From assembly GCA_964036315.1 (NCBI GenBank), contig OZ038488.1, positions 65,521,909 through 65,585,908 on the forward strand: a DNA stretch of 64,000 nt, written 5' to 3'. This document shows positions 35,310-46,138 of this stretch, in pieces (the stretch's first letter is position 1; every line of letters starts with the position of its first letter). This DNA comes from Acanthosepion esculentum (Eukaryota; Mollusca; Cephalopoda; Sepiida; Sepiidae). The notes below the pieces were generated by a model. It searched no databases. It saw only the letters and a program-made list of their open reading frames with translations, and was not told where the DNA came from. Made by a program: the position numbers and the translations under genes.

Positions 35310-35954
35310 TTAAACATGTTCACAATAATAAAGAGGAGGACACAGTTTAAGTAAGTCGATATATATAATTTAAAAGAAAATAATTGAACAAGTCACCAAA
35401 TAATAAACAATAATAATTGACTGAATTAGTATAATTCACACCTCATCAAAACTCAGTACTAACCAGTAATTTAAGGAATTACCCCACTTGTCCTCCAAAG
35501 AAAGTCAGCTAACAATCACTAGTTGCCATTGCCAAAAGCAGTATATAAGAAAATAGCACAAAAGGCTCACGCTCTTCTTTTGTCTCCCCAGGATGCCTTC
35601 GAGACAAGACATATCTTGTTTCCCTTTGAGGGACCTTGTGGTCCCAGGTAAGAATCATGTCACATTGAATACAATACAGTATAGTACATAGCATATAATA
35701 ACCTAAGCTTACTTGACTACACATAGACATTAATAATTCTTATAAACCAACAGATGAAGAGCTTTTATCAAATGTAAGTCTCCCACAGTCTTTAAAAGGA
35801 ACTCCATACACATATACATATAATAAGAACATTTTTACATATACCCCTAGGGCTGAGCCTCGGGTTGGTGGCACCTCAGGCAAGCTGAACTTCAACAGCC
35901 TTACAATTATAATTTTTTTTAATTTTCACATGGTGGCACTTCAGGTGACTTCCC

Positions 35955-36150
35955 GAGTTTTCACTCCAAGCAAGGCAATAAAGCCACTAGGGTGCAAGAT
36001 GTTACTGAGTGTTAGAGGATATGAAAAAAACTACTATTAAAGAGAGAGGACAATAAAAGCATAAGAATTAAGATGACAGAAGATAATGATTAACATTGCA
36101 TTCAAATTTTTGAAGATCAAAGTTGACTGGGAAGCAAGAAGGCAGAAGAG
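35955..36150 (-). mobile_element. LINE 3' end
   Basis: Minus strand 3' tip of the common LINE: complement of 'caagcaaggcaataaagcca' through 'tcaaagttgactgggaagca'. Confidence 0.68.
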
Positions 36151-36422
36151 TTTATTTTTATTTTGCTTACTGAGGCAAACTGTTAACACAGTTGATCACT
36201 TGGGACCAGAATATTTTTGTATGATTCTATTTTGGTAAAATATCTTCTCAGCAGTTCCATTGTTAATCATTACCTACCTTCAATTGCTATCCAATTTATA
36301 CCCAGTTTTAGAAGAACCAGGACAAAGAAATTTATTGTCAGATATCTCATAAGGTCAATCATTGCTTTTAATGCCTGCAGCACTGTTTACAAATTGTGTT
36401 GAATCACTCTCCAAGTAAGAAC

Positions 36423-37111
36423 AAAGGTATTGTAGAGTAGCTAGCACTCTATCAGATGGCCTGGCTTATAGCCTTAAATAGTTTATGATTAAGGACTTCA
36501 ACAGTTGATTAGTAAGCTGATACTAAGCTGATTAATATTCAGACTGATCTTACTTTGTTTGGCTATACAGCATTTGACCCTCCTCTATTCCTTGTAAGTT
36601 GTCTTGTTAATTGTTTTGTAACATTTTAAAAAGAGAATCACTTAAATACCAACATTGATTGTCTTGACACCAAATTACTTTCTAATTATAGTATTTATAC
36701 TAAGAATGGTTGGACGTGACCTCACTGGTTTCAGTCTCAATGGGATTACTGTACAGATCAAAAAGATTTAAATTTGTCTTTTCAACTTAGTGTTGTAGAG
36801 TAGCTAGCATCCCTTCAGCACTCTATCAGATGGCCTGGCTCATAGCCTTAAATAGTCTACAATTAAGGACTTTAATGGTTGATTAATAAGTTGATACTAA
36901 GCTGATTAATATTCAGACTGATCTTATTTCGTTTGGCTATACAGCATTTGACCCTCCTCTATTCCTTGTAAGTTGTCTTGTTAATTGTTTTGTAACTTAT
37001 TGTTCTGTGCTTTTTGTATGCATCCATTAGCACCAGATACTAGTGCTGAATCAATATATTAAGCACTCATTCTTCTCTGTGTATCATTCACCTCAGTGAT
37101 ACAACAAAAGG
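36423..37111 (+). mobile_element. Miniature LTR element (TRIM-like) with AAAGG target duplication
   Basis: About 200 bp starting 36428 (TATTGTAGAGTAGCTAGC) is repeated directly at 36791-37106 (TGTTGTAGAGTAGCTAGC), with about 155 bp between. The right copy begins TGTTGTA and ends TACAACA, a 7-bp inverted terminus. AAAGG flanks the whole unit (36423-36427, 37107-37111). The left LTR lacks the last ~110 bp. There is no coding between the repeats. Confidence 0.68.
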
Positions 37112-37233
37112 ATAAAGAAATTCTTCAGTGGATATCTTGACAGCTATTCTGAAATTATTAATGAACAAAATAAAAATAATTTACTAAATCATAGGAATGA
37201 AATTAAACTTTTTAATGTTTTATTTGTTTTCAG

Positions 37234-37306
37234 GGTTCTGCTTTATTTTGGTATTCCAACCAGATCTATCCAGCTATCTGTCCTGTTTCTTATGGTTCTT
37301 TGTGGA
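37234..37306 (+). CDS. P4HA-like pseudoenzyme, exon lacking the distal His and Lys
   Basis: A 73-nt exon (acceptor TTTTCAG, donor GGA|GTGAGT), 24 codons plus one base. The peptide opens GSALFWYSNQ, matching GTAVFWYNL, and closes YPAICPVSYGSLW, matching RHAACPVLVGNKW. The iron ligand His483 is Pro and the 2-oxoglutarate-binding Lys493 is Leu, while Cys-Pro-Val, Gly and Trp remain. The paralogue exon (56542-56638) has 32 codons, so eight codons of the loop carrying the active-site approach are absent here. Confidence 0.87.
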
Positions 37307-37503
37307 GTGAGTAAAATGAACCTATTCTTATTTTTAATGATGGGAATTAAGTGAGAGTCTTATTGCTGATTCAGCTTGACTACCATCTATTGAACCCACT
37401 TAGCAAAAGCATATTTCCTGCTTACTAATTAATTACTAATTAAAACTGAGATAATTAGATTAAATTTCCTAAAAAGCATTGATAAATTTAATATCATGCT
37501 AGG

Positions 37504-37625
37504 CTTATGGCCACATCATGTCAAAACACCGGTTCCTGTATGATCACCAAAGTTAAGTAACATCAAGTCTGGTCAGTACCTAGATTGGTGACCCCCTTAG
37601 GAATGCTATATGCTGTAAGCTTGGA
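37504..37625 (+). repeat. 5S rRNA-derived SINE head
   Basis: Follows 5S rRNA order: TATGGCCACATCATG, 'ccaaagttaagtaacatcaa', GTCTGGTCAGTACCTAGAT, GGTGACC, 'gctgtaagcttgg', covering the internal promoter boxes with scattered substitutions. Cut off by a TA tract, so the tRNA and body parts are missing. Confidence 0.78.
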
Positions 37626-37638
37626 TGTGCAGGTGGGC

Positions 37639-37640
<2 letters not shown>

Positions 37641-37702
<62 letters not shown>

Positions 37703-37703
37703 G
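37641..37703 (+). repeat. (TA)n microsatellite
   Basis: TA tract with one TAA interruption. Confidence 0.95.
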
Positions 37704-37707
37704 AATG

Positions 37708-38011
37708 AAGAAATACTGTTTAATTAAAAACAGAGCATTTACTTAAATAAATTATATCTATAAAAATAAACAAACATTGCTTGAGAATGAAACTATCCTT
37801 TGGATAGGGTTTAATATTGAAATTAAACTTTGAGTTTCAGTTTCGAAACATTGTAATTTCTGTGTTGCGATGGAATCATATTTTTTAAAAAAGTTATTAT
37901 AATTTTGAGCTCTACTTCTGTATCGAGCACTGCTTTTTAAAACTAAAAACAAAGATACTAAAGAACTTTGGATCATCAATCTAACTTTTCTTTTCTATTA
38001 CATCAATATAT

Positions 38012-38045
<34 letters not shown>

Positions 38046-38130
38046 TTTCTGTTAATATGTTATTTTTATAGGTATAATTTATTTAAGTAAATGCTCTGCT
38101 TTTTAATTAAACAGTATTAATTACATTTAC
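37708..38130 (+). repeat. Inverted-repeat element in last intron
   Basis: Arms of about 57 bp ('aaaacagagcatttacttaa' and complement), 300 bp apart, enclosing a reversed repeat-T fragment and a CA/TA tract. Confidence 0.75.
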
Positions 38131-38619
38131 TGGCCTGAATGTACGAGAAATTTCATAGAAAATATGCATTCTTCGACAGGAAACAGACCTGTATTCCTAT
38201 ACAGAAACTGTCATTTGATCTGACGTGCTATACTATTTAGCTACAGAGAAGCATGACAGTATAACAGCAGAAATTAGCTTTGTTGTCATGGAGATAAAAG
38301 CATACTTGACAGAAAATAAAACATACAGAGATAACAGGAAAAGCATGGTGAATTGTATGTTAATTTCATACAATTTATTTATATTTTTGTGTGTACTGGT
38401 GTATGTATTTTTTAGGTTACAATTATCTTATGGTACATGTGATAAAAGGGAGAAATTTACTCTGTAGTTTTACAAGACACATCACAGAGAGAAGTTGGAC
38501 ACATGTTGCCTGTACCAAGGTGTGTGGTGAAGGGATTGAATTTAACGTCTTTTGGTGGGATGTCCGTATTTCCAGCAGGAACATTTTTTGTTGCATGCTG
38601 GAGTATTTTTATTATTTTA

Positions 38620-38820
38620 AATTTTTATTTAATTTATTTTATACAGCGTTTTTATGTTATTGTTTTATTTATAATTTTTATTATTATTATTATTTTACAT
38701 TTTATTTATTTTTTTATAATAATAATAATAATAATAATAATATTTCTACAGAACACTTGGTGCCTAAATATACATTATTCAAATACACACACACACTCAC
38801 ATATATATATATAGTTTGTT
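38620..38820 (+). repeat. ATT/AAT-rich simple repeat
   Basis: TTA and AAT triplet runs. The Tyr/Phe/Ile-rich open frames are artefacts. Confidence 0.85.
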
Positions 38821-39083
38821 TTTGTTTCTTTGTTAGAAAGTATAACTGCTTCCAACTTAGAAGCAACTGAAGATTAGGTACAGGAACTACACTCTAATCT
38901 TAGCTATAAAACATACTGTTCATACATACAAACATTCCAGACAGCAATAGAGATGACTTTGGAAAGAAAAACGTTTTATTAATAACATTTTTAATGTAAA
39001 TATTTATTAATAATGTTTAATAACCTTTTCTTTACTAAATGACTTTTCAAGTCTTTGACTTTATCTATTTTTTGATTCCGCAG

Positions 39084-39232
39084 TTGTCTCTTTGGCTTTT
39101 TATGAAAGTGCTACAAACTATTGCCGGATGACAGAAAAAAGGCCCTGGGACTTACGCTACAAGCCACGTCGAAAAAAGGCACTGAAGACATCAAAAGAGG
39201 AAGAAAAACTAGCAAATCATACAAAGCTTTGA
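39084..39232 (+). CDS. P4HA-like pseudoenzyme, terminal exon with basic tail
   Basis: The acceptor is TTCCGCAG. Two bases complete an Ile codon, then 48 codons run to TGA at 39230-39232. It begins VSLAFYES where the family has SNKWLHERGQEFRRPC. The usual RRPC end is replaced by a longer charged tail (WDLRYKPRRKKALK, then SKEEEKLANHTKL) with no KDEL-type signal. An AATAAA at 39234-39239 sits immediately after the stop, and more follow downstream, so the true poly(A) site is unclear. Confidence 0.8.
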
Positions 39233-40310
39233 AAATAAATCTTAGCTTATGAGAGAAATTTTAAAATTAAATTATTTGGTCAATTTTTTTACTTTTCTCA
39301 TATCCCTGCCAAAAAAGAAAAATCAGCTCTTTTTGACATAAACTTGACCAGTCTCCCCACTTTTTCAACCTTGTGCCACAATTACTGTATCAGTAATACA
39401 TCTTAGACATAATGATGTTTTCATAGTTGCCAAAATAAACACACTCACACACACACACACACATGTAAATAAAACAACAAGTGTTAATAGTAATCATAGG
39501 AGTGCTAATTAAACTTTATCACAAGGCTCTACAAGATCCCTCTTAGAAATGAACTTTCATTATCGACATCTGAACCATCGATCTATGGCAGGTGTTTAAG
39601 CTTATAACAAAAACAGAAAAAAATTAGAGGCATTTAATGACAAAAACATTAACAAAATCACGGTCACATAAACTTACCTTTATCTTATGATGAAAAATGA
39701 GTTTTGGTAATTCCTGAGAAATTAATGCCTTTATGTATGCTGAATATATTTGTCTATTATATAAGTATAAGTTATAATAAGTTTAAATTTCTTCTGGAAG
39801 GGATACCTAATTATTGAAAAGTTTGGTATTCCAAATAATTAACAGTTAGAATTATATATAAAATAAATTCCTCTTGCTTGATAATCATTGATGTTTCATG
39901 TTTAAATTCAAATTTCCTTGTAAAAAAAACTGTTCCATTCTTTTATTAAACCACCTTCACAACTGCTTTCAACAATAGAGATCTTATCTAAAAAACTTCA
40001 GTGTTTTAGAATTAATTTCAGAAAATGATCTAATTTTTGAATGATGCATGAAAATTAAAAGCTCTTTAATGCTAGCACTAAGTTGTCATAGGGAAGACTT
40101 GTAAGAAGATGACAAAAGCAGTGTGAGAAATCTTGCTGGCTTTCTTTATGAAAAGAAATAAAAATCTAACTGAACCAGCAATAACATCTTTTATCTTTTC
40201 ATATTTTCTACATGTTGCATAAACTAAAATAAAGTGTATATTTTTAGTATTCAAATACATATAACTTTAAACAATTTCTTCTCTCTTTCTATATATATAT
40301 ATATGTATAT
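39233..40310 (+). other. 3' flank of the pseudoenzyme gene
   Basis: Probable 3' UTR and flank: AT-rich, several AATAAA sites, and a CA tract at about 39442-39462. No further coding. Confidence 0.5.
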
Positions 40311-40314
40311 ATAT

Positions 40315-40452
40315 ATTTAGAAAATAGTATGACAAATTAGAAAAAAGCTTTTGTGATGTGTTTCATCCATTAGGATTTCAGCCGGATGAAACCCTAACAG
40401 ATGAAATGCATCGCAAAAGCTTTTTTCTAATTTGTCATGTTATTTTTCTAAA
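40315..40452 (+). repeat. Inverted-repeat element, compact copy
   Basis: Arms of about 66 bp ('gacaaattagaaaaaagctt', TTTCATCCATTAGGATTTC) around a 4-base centre. The longer relative is at 44657-45170. Each arm holds GGATGA...GATGAAA, a decayed hammerhead-like core. Confidence 0.8.
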
Positions 40453-40455
40453 TAT

Positions 40456-40481
40456 TGTTTGTTGATAATTATACAAAATTA

Positions 40482-40516
<35 letters not shown>

Positions 40517-40541
40517 ATATATATATATATGTATATATATG

Positions 40542-40618
<77 letters not shown>
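40456..40618 (+). repeat. (TATC)n and (TA)n microsatellite
   Basis: TATC repeats followed by about 110 bp of TA with TATG steps. Confidence 0.95.
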
Positions 40619-40620
<2 letters not shown>

Positions 40621-40813
40621 GTTTATTTAAAAATTATAACATAAATATGTTATAAAATCACTACAAAAATAGCCATTTTGTTTCAACACCTCCGGTGTCT
40701 TATCAAGTGATCATTCAACATCATCACTTGATAAGACACCGGAGGTGTTGAAACAAAATGGCTATTTTTGTAATGATTTTATAACATATTTATGTTATAA
40801 TTTTTAAATAAAC
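40621..40813 (+). repeat. 91-bp-arm palindrome with hammerhead-like arms
   Basis: 40621-40711 and 40723-40813 are near-perfect reverse complements. Each arm (minus on the left, plus on the right) has TTGATAA, a 6-bp hairpin GACACC/GGTGTT, GAAAC, and a stem before TA. ATCAC/GTGAT closes stem I (one mismatch in the right copy). Confidence 0.85.
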
Positions 40814-41059
40814 AATTATATCTGCTCTACTCTGTATTGAGCACTCTTTTAAGAATAGTAATTGTTGGTTATTGGAATTTATTCCGTATACACCAATCCT
40901 ATACTTGGGTATATATATACATATATATATATATCCAGGTAAGATGAGAACGAATAGAGTACAATTCCAACATTCATATGATTTAACTTAAAAGAGGGCT
41001 CAATACAAAGTAGTGCAATATTATTTATTTTAGGATATTACACCAAATATATATGTCAA

Positions 41060-41118
41060 AACCACTACACAATTGCAGTTGTGTTTCGATGCATATCAAT
41101 GCTTTTCATCAGGTGATT
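41060..41118 (-). ncRNA. Type I hammerhead ribozyme fold, left arm
   Basis: Minus strand in order: stem I AATCAC, CTGATGA (41106-41112), hairpin GCAT-TGAT-ATGC, GAAA (41084-41087), stem III CACAA/TTGTG, TA cleavage dinucleotide after G, then GTGGTT pairing back to stem I (one G-T pair). All invariant core bases of a type I hammerhead are present. Stem II has a mismatch near the core, so activity is uncertain. Confidence 0.72.
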
Positions 41119-42270
41119 GTAAATTACTGCCGAGTGGCTAATTTATTTAGTTTTAAAAGCAAAATACTACCTCTTTTTATGAAAAAAATAAAGTGAGGGT
41201 TATAATGTTTGTGGGCTTTACTCTGATCAACCAATCAAATATGACCTACATTAAATTTAAACTACAATAGAGAATCCGACGATTGAAAAGTTCTATATTT
41301 GTAGTACTAAGAATTCTTTCAGGATTATGTAGTATCAGTATGTATTGTACTTTACAATTATAGAAATAATACATCACTTTCTAAATATTTTGGGAGTTTG
41401 AAAGATGATAATAAACTCCTAAGGTGAAATGGAAAATTTTAAAAATGGCAAGGACATGTAGATCCTTATATGAACCCTATTTTCTGTGTTTACATGAAAA
41501 ATTGGAAATTATCAGGTTCTTTGATAAGAATTCTTTATTAAATCAAAAGTCCAGGTTAACAGTAAATTGTAAACACAGTCTACCTTTACTTTACAATTCA
41601 GTTAGACTTGGAATTTGAGAATGCTTTTTCTTAGATTTTAGTCGAACTGTGTTGCACCATATATGGCTTATCTTTCTATTTGTAAGATTAATTTGGATTT
41701 AATATAAGTTTGTATTAATCTCCTGGTAGTATTAGTAACATCTTATATGGATGTATTGGTATTTGGTTGGTATTTTTGACATTTTGCATTGATTGGTTAT
41801 TGCTATTAACATTTTATATAAAGAATCTTTAGTCAACAGTTGCATGTTAATTTACCAAGTAATTCTATATGTTTAAATTATTTACTGGTTTCTTAAAGAA
41901 GTCATTTATTTATCAATTATTAAAAAAAAATTATGTAAGAAACTCACAAAGCATATAACTTGCTTAATATTTTGTTAAACTACTGCTCCATCTCATTTTT
42001 TAGGAAATGATATTGTCTAGAGTGTAAAATATGTATCCATTAACATCTGCTCCTGTTTAATGTTTGTGCTGCCATTGACTGCCGATCTACGGGTCATGAC
42101 CCATTTTTAAAAAGTAATTTTTTAATTTTTGCTTCTTCGCTTAGTTTAAATTTAACATAGATCATATTTGATTAGTTGATCAGAGTAACGCCCACAAACC
42201 TTAAAATCTCCCCCTTTTTTTTCATAAAAAGTGGTTGTATTTTGCTTTTAAATCTAAGTAATTTGTTTAC

Positions 42271-42329
42271 AATCCCCTGATGAGATGCATTGATATGCAT
42301 TGAAACACAGCAGCAATTGTGTAGCGATT
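42271..42329 (+). ncRNA. Type I hammerhead ribozyme fold, right arm
   Basis: Plus strand: stem I AATCCC, CTGATGA (42277-42283), stem II GATGCAT-TGAT-ATGCATT (7 bp with one G-T), GAAA (42302-42305), stem III CACAG/TTGTG, TA (42322-42323), then GCGATT closing stem I with one mismatch. It is the better-paired copy and is 3' of the Penelope C-terminal frame on the same strand. Confidence 0.77.
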
Positions 42330-42356
42330 TTAACATGTTTTCGGTGTAATATCCTA

Positions 42357-42364
42357 GAATGAAA

Positions 42365-42423
<59 letters not shown>

Positions 42424-42600
42424 ATAGAGGACTTTGAAGTCAACACCAAGGGGCAACAGTCTGCTTCATACTAAGCACAATCATCAGTCATGACAATTGT
42501 ACTTAGCATGAAACAGACTGTCTCCTCTGGCTGTTGACTTCAATGTCCACTTATATATATATATATATATGTATGTATGTGTGTGTGTTATGATAGCAAT
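42357..42600 (+). repeat. (CA)n and TA-flanked inverted-repeat family member
   Basis: CA tract 42365-42420, then arms 'gactttgaagtcaacaccaa' and 'gctgttgacttcaatgtcca' (42430-42553), then a TA/TATG tract. Relative of 25052-25175. Confidence 0.75.
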
Positions 42601-43940
42601 GAAAGATTGCCCATGTATGCTTCTTATAATATATAGATATAATATGAAAAAAAAAAAATAATAATAATATTTATACTAAGACTAATAATAGTAATTGTAT
42701 ACTATTAGGCCTTTTAACCAAATGATGAGAAAAATTTTAAAAATCGGAATTTTCAGACACACTTGTATAGTAAAAAAAAAATATATATTATTTCAAATAA
42801 GTCTATATTGCTTTCAATATTTAAAAGAAATAATCTATTTAAGAATTAACTTTTACCTTCTGGTAATGAAGTTTCTAATAGTGAAATAAAAAAGTGGAAC
42901 ATTAATTCCATGAATCAAACTATTTATATGTAAATTAAAATTTCTACGAGATTTTTAAAGTATTTTATAGTTTAGTCATAAATTTTAAACAGTTAACATT
43001 TTTAATTATTATTAATTTTTTATGAGTATTTTGGCAATTCACAAGGTCATTGTGAGATAAAAATGATTCAAATGAGGTCGTTGGGAACAAAGAGAAGCTT
43101 TAGAAGTAATTTGATATAAGAAGGTAATTATACAATAAGTTGCAAAAAGGTGGGTGCAGATTTTGGGATAAAAAGCAGTTGTCATTGTTTATTGTAGGTA
43201 AAAATGTGAAATATTTGAATTTATTATTATTATTATTAGACTTAAACATTATCAATTTTTTTAACACTATTTCTGACATCTTAATTCTAGTTGTTTTTTA
43301 TTACAACTAAAATGTCATTCTACACAGATTGGAAATAAGAAATAATATATCAAGACTTTAATTCATCTCCCACCCCCTTTGTTCATTGGATGTCTGGCTT
43401 TAACATTTGCTCTACTGCTTGAACTATAAATGTTCCTTGTGAAAAAGAAACAAAATGATAAAAAGAAACAGGGGTGGAGGTAATTTTATATAGCATCATT
43501 AAAATTAACAGAATTTTTGAAAACATTTTTTTGGTAAGTTGTCAAAAAGACATTTTGGACATATGAGACAAAGCAAAAAATGACTTTTTTTTCCTTTTTC
43601 TCTTTTTAATAAAAGTTACAGTAAAAAATAAAGAATACAAGTTAACTCCGTGTTAACGCTTATCCTCATGGTTATGGCATGGACTGGAAAAATTAAAGAG
43701 TTTTGTGTAAAAGGATTTTTTATTAATTCATTTATCACTTGATTAGAGAAGATAAAATTAATTCCCTAATCTTTTCATTATTCTCGGGAGAGTTTGATGA
43801 CATTCACATTTAATTCAATTTCAGTTTCATATTTTTAATGTTTTTTTTTAAAATCTTTAAAAAAAAATTTAATAAATCTAAAAGACATTTTCATATCGTT
43901 ATTCTTTGTCACGTCTTCTTATAACATTCTATACAATGTG
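42601..43940 (+). other. AT-rich intergenic sequence
   Basis: Nothing recognised beyond short A runs. Confidence 0.5.
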
Positions 43941-43944
43941 TTAT

Positions 43945-44480
43945 GTTGGTATTTGATGAAATTGGGAAACTGAAAGATCTGGATTGTGTTAATTGACCAC
44001 ACGAAAGTATGATGTTGAAGGTTCTGGATCATGTTAATCGGCCACATGAAAGTGAGATTCTGAAAGATCTGGATTGTGTTAATTGACCACATGAAAGTAT
44101 GATGTTGAAGGTTCTGGATCATGTTAATCGGCCACATGAACCTAGCTGGATGAAAGATTTGGATCATGTCAATCAGGTACATTCAAGCAGGATCCTGAAA
44201 GATCTGGATCATGTTAATCAGGCTCATTAAAGTAGGATACTGAAAGATCTGGATCATGTTAATCAGGCTCATTAAAGTAGGATCCTGAAAGATCTGGATC
44301 ATGTTAATCAGGCTCATTAAAGTAGGATACTGAAAGATCTGGATCATGTTAATCAGGCTCATTAAAGTAGGATACTGAAAGATCTGGATCATGTTAATCG
44401 AGGACATGAAAGTATGATGTTGAAAGATTTGGATGTTGTTAATCAATCACATTAAAGTGGGATGATGAAAGATTTTTTGT
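43945..44480 (+). repeat. 45-bp minisatellite, about 12 copies
   Basis: Unit 'gaaagatctggatcatgtta' plus 'atcaggctcattaaagtag' plus GATACT. Five central units (44190-44400) are nearly identical; the outer ones diverge. The minus strand stays open across units (15-residue repeats with MIQIFQYPTLMSLIN) because 45 is a multiple of three. No start context or gene is evident. Confidence 0.9.
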
Positions 44481-44585
44481 CCTGTTAATCAGAAGTCAGA
44501 AAAATTAATTAAAAAATAGGAGTAGATAGTTTTGCCTATCAACTGGTCCACACTCCTCTAAGTCTTGTGAACAGTATATCATTAT

Positions 44586-44586
<1 letters not shown>

Positions 44587-44622
<36 letters not shown>
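44587..44622 (+). repeat. (TA)n microsatellite
   Basis: Short TA tract. Confidence 0.93.
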
Positions 44623-44625
<3 letters not shown>

Positions 44626-44656
44626 ATTTTGTATAATTTTATATATGAACAAACAG

Positions 44657-45170
44657 TATTTAGAAAAATATGACAAGCTGGAAAGACTTTTTGTGATGCG
44701 TTTCATCCATTAGGATTTCATTTTATGACATTGCCACGTCTACACATGTGCATGATACAAAAGATGCAGGTAGTTTTAAAATGCATTGGTTGTTTGCCAT
44801 AACAAAACAGACCAAAGTTTTGACATAGGGAATGCTACTTTGATTAAAAGAGAAAGTAATCTACTGAGATGAAAATATCTGGAAAGTGCCTTGATCGCCA
44901 GTTCAGCTATTGTCACAGTGTCGGATAATCAGGAACAAAGGTGGTGGAGAGATAAAGAAAAAGTAAAACAATACAGATGATTTCGGCTAGATTGAAAAAA
45001 AAAAAATTCTTTCAAAAAATATGCTTTCAAAAATTTTGAAACTACCTGCGTCTCTCTTTTTGTGTGCATGTGTAGATGCTGCGACATCTTCAATGCCCAG
45101 TCCGATGAAATCCTAACAGATGAAATGTGTCAAAAAAAGTTTTTTCTTTTTGTCATTTTTTTTCTAAATA
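44657..45170 (+). repeat. Inverted-repeat (foldback) element, long copy
   Basis: Imperfect arms over about 120 bp: 'tatttagaaaaatatgacaa', 'gcgtttcatccattaggatt', 'gtctacacatgtgcatgata' on the left and complements on the right, around 260 bp of unique interior. The compact version is at 40315-40452. Confidence 0.75.
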
Positions 45171-45291
45171 TAATATATATGTATATATGGTGCCATGGCC
45201 AGTGGACAAAGAATTGATAACAGAATATATGGTAACAATATCAATTTCTTTGCCCAAGGCAATTATGAAGATATTCTTATTTTTTCTCATT

Positions 45292-45460
45292 TAATCACCA
45301 AAGTTAAGCAGCATCGAGCCTGGTCAGTACTTAGATGGGTGACTACTTGGTAACACTGAATACTGTAAGTGACCTCCTACAATTTGAAATATATTTCAGT
45401 TTTAAATGACCCACAAAGGGTTGATAAATCATAAAAATCAAATCAATCAATCAATTAGAA
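45292..45460 (+). repeat. 5S-derived SINE, internally deleted
   Basis: 5S 3' half ('aaagttaagcagcatcgagc', CTGGTCAGTACTTAGATGG, GTGACTACTTGG), then directly the SINE tail 'gacccacaaagggttgataa' and AATCAATCAATC. The tRNA-like middle is missing. Confidence 0.75.
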
Positions 45461-45524
45461 ACAGACTATGAAGTAACATTACCACAAAGACACAAGTGAC
45501 TAAACATGTTAGCCAAAAATAAGG

Positions 45525-45592
<68 letters not shown>

Positions 45593-45712
45593 CTGTGTGT
45601 GTGTGTATATATATATAATGTGTATGTGAATATAATCAAATAAATAAATATAATAAATGTACATGCAAGGGTTCACATACAAATATATAGATATATATAT
45701 ATATATATATAT

Positions 45713-45800
<88 letters not shown>
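45525..45800 (+). repeat. (TA)n, (TG)n, (CA)n compound microsatellites
   Basis: TA 45525-45584, TG/TA to 45620, a 45628-45690 block shared with 20.5 kb, TA, CA 45715-45760, TA to 45800. Confidence 0.93.
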
Positions 45801-45802
<2 letters not shown>

Positions 45803-46084
45803 TACAATAGTTGTCAGTGAAAATGAATACCCTACTACCCCTTGTCAAAATGATTGAATTTCTTTGTATCCTTAGAAACTAATATTAAGAATGTATGTGC
45901 TTATAAAAACTCAGTAAATTTCAAAAGAAGTTATCCCAGATTCACGTGAAAATGAAACAGTACTAGGAACTTTAGTTTAGTTCTATAATTAAATTTGAAG
46001 TTTTTAGTTCCTGTTTTTGAAACATGATAATTCCTGTGTAGTGATGGAAACATATTTTTAAATTAGGAAATTTATAATATTATA

Positions 46085-46137
<53 letters not shown>
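45800..46137 (-). repeat. Dispersed repeat 'T', copy 2, and (TA)n
   Basis: 45800-46085 is the reverse-orientation counterpart of 18625-18905 ('tagtttctaaggatac' complement through 'ctgtgtagtgatggaaacat'), with TA tracts on both sides. Confidence 0.7.

Positions 46138-46138
<1 letters not shown>

Larger units (their letters stand above)
41031..42356 (+). mobile_element. Truncated Penelope-like element with inverted terminal repeats
   Basis: Long inverted arms 41031-41262 and 42144-42356 ('taggatattacacc', 'tctgatcaaccaatcaaata' and complements) enclose about 880 bp. A + strand frame at 41424-41618 reads EPYFLCLHEKLEII and LLNQKSRLTVNCKHSL. This matches the Penelope C-terminus (CxLCLxEKLxI, LLNxxSELxxxCRH), which also ends the element at 19290. 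Hammerhead folds lie in both arms. Confidence 0.75.

Noticed and set aside
35592..35647. Exon-like segment (CCCCAG / CCCAG|GTAAGA) in the intron before 37234
   Set aside because: It is 56 nt and would shift the frame between two phase-0 exons, it has no counterpart in the paralogue, and it follows a TATATAAG box, so more likely repeat-derived.
37504..37625. Functional 5S rRNA gene
   Set aside because: Many substitutions in the internal control region and no terminator in place; other copies carry SINE tails.
44183..44446. Repeat protein encoded by the 45-bp minisatellite
   Set aside because: Openness follows from the unit length; no promoter, start context or conserved domain.
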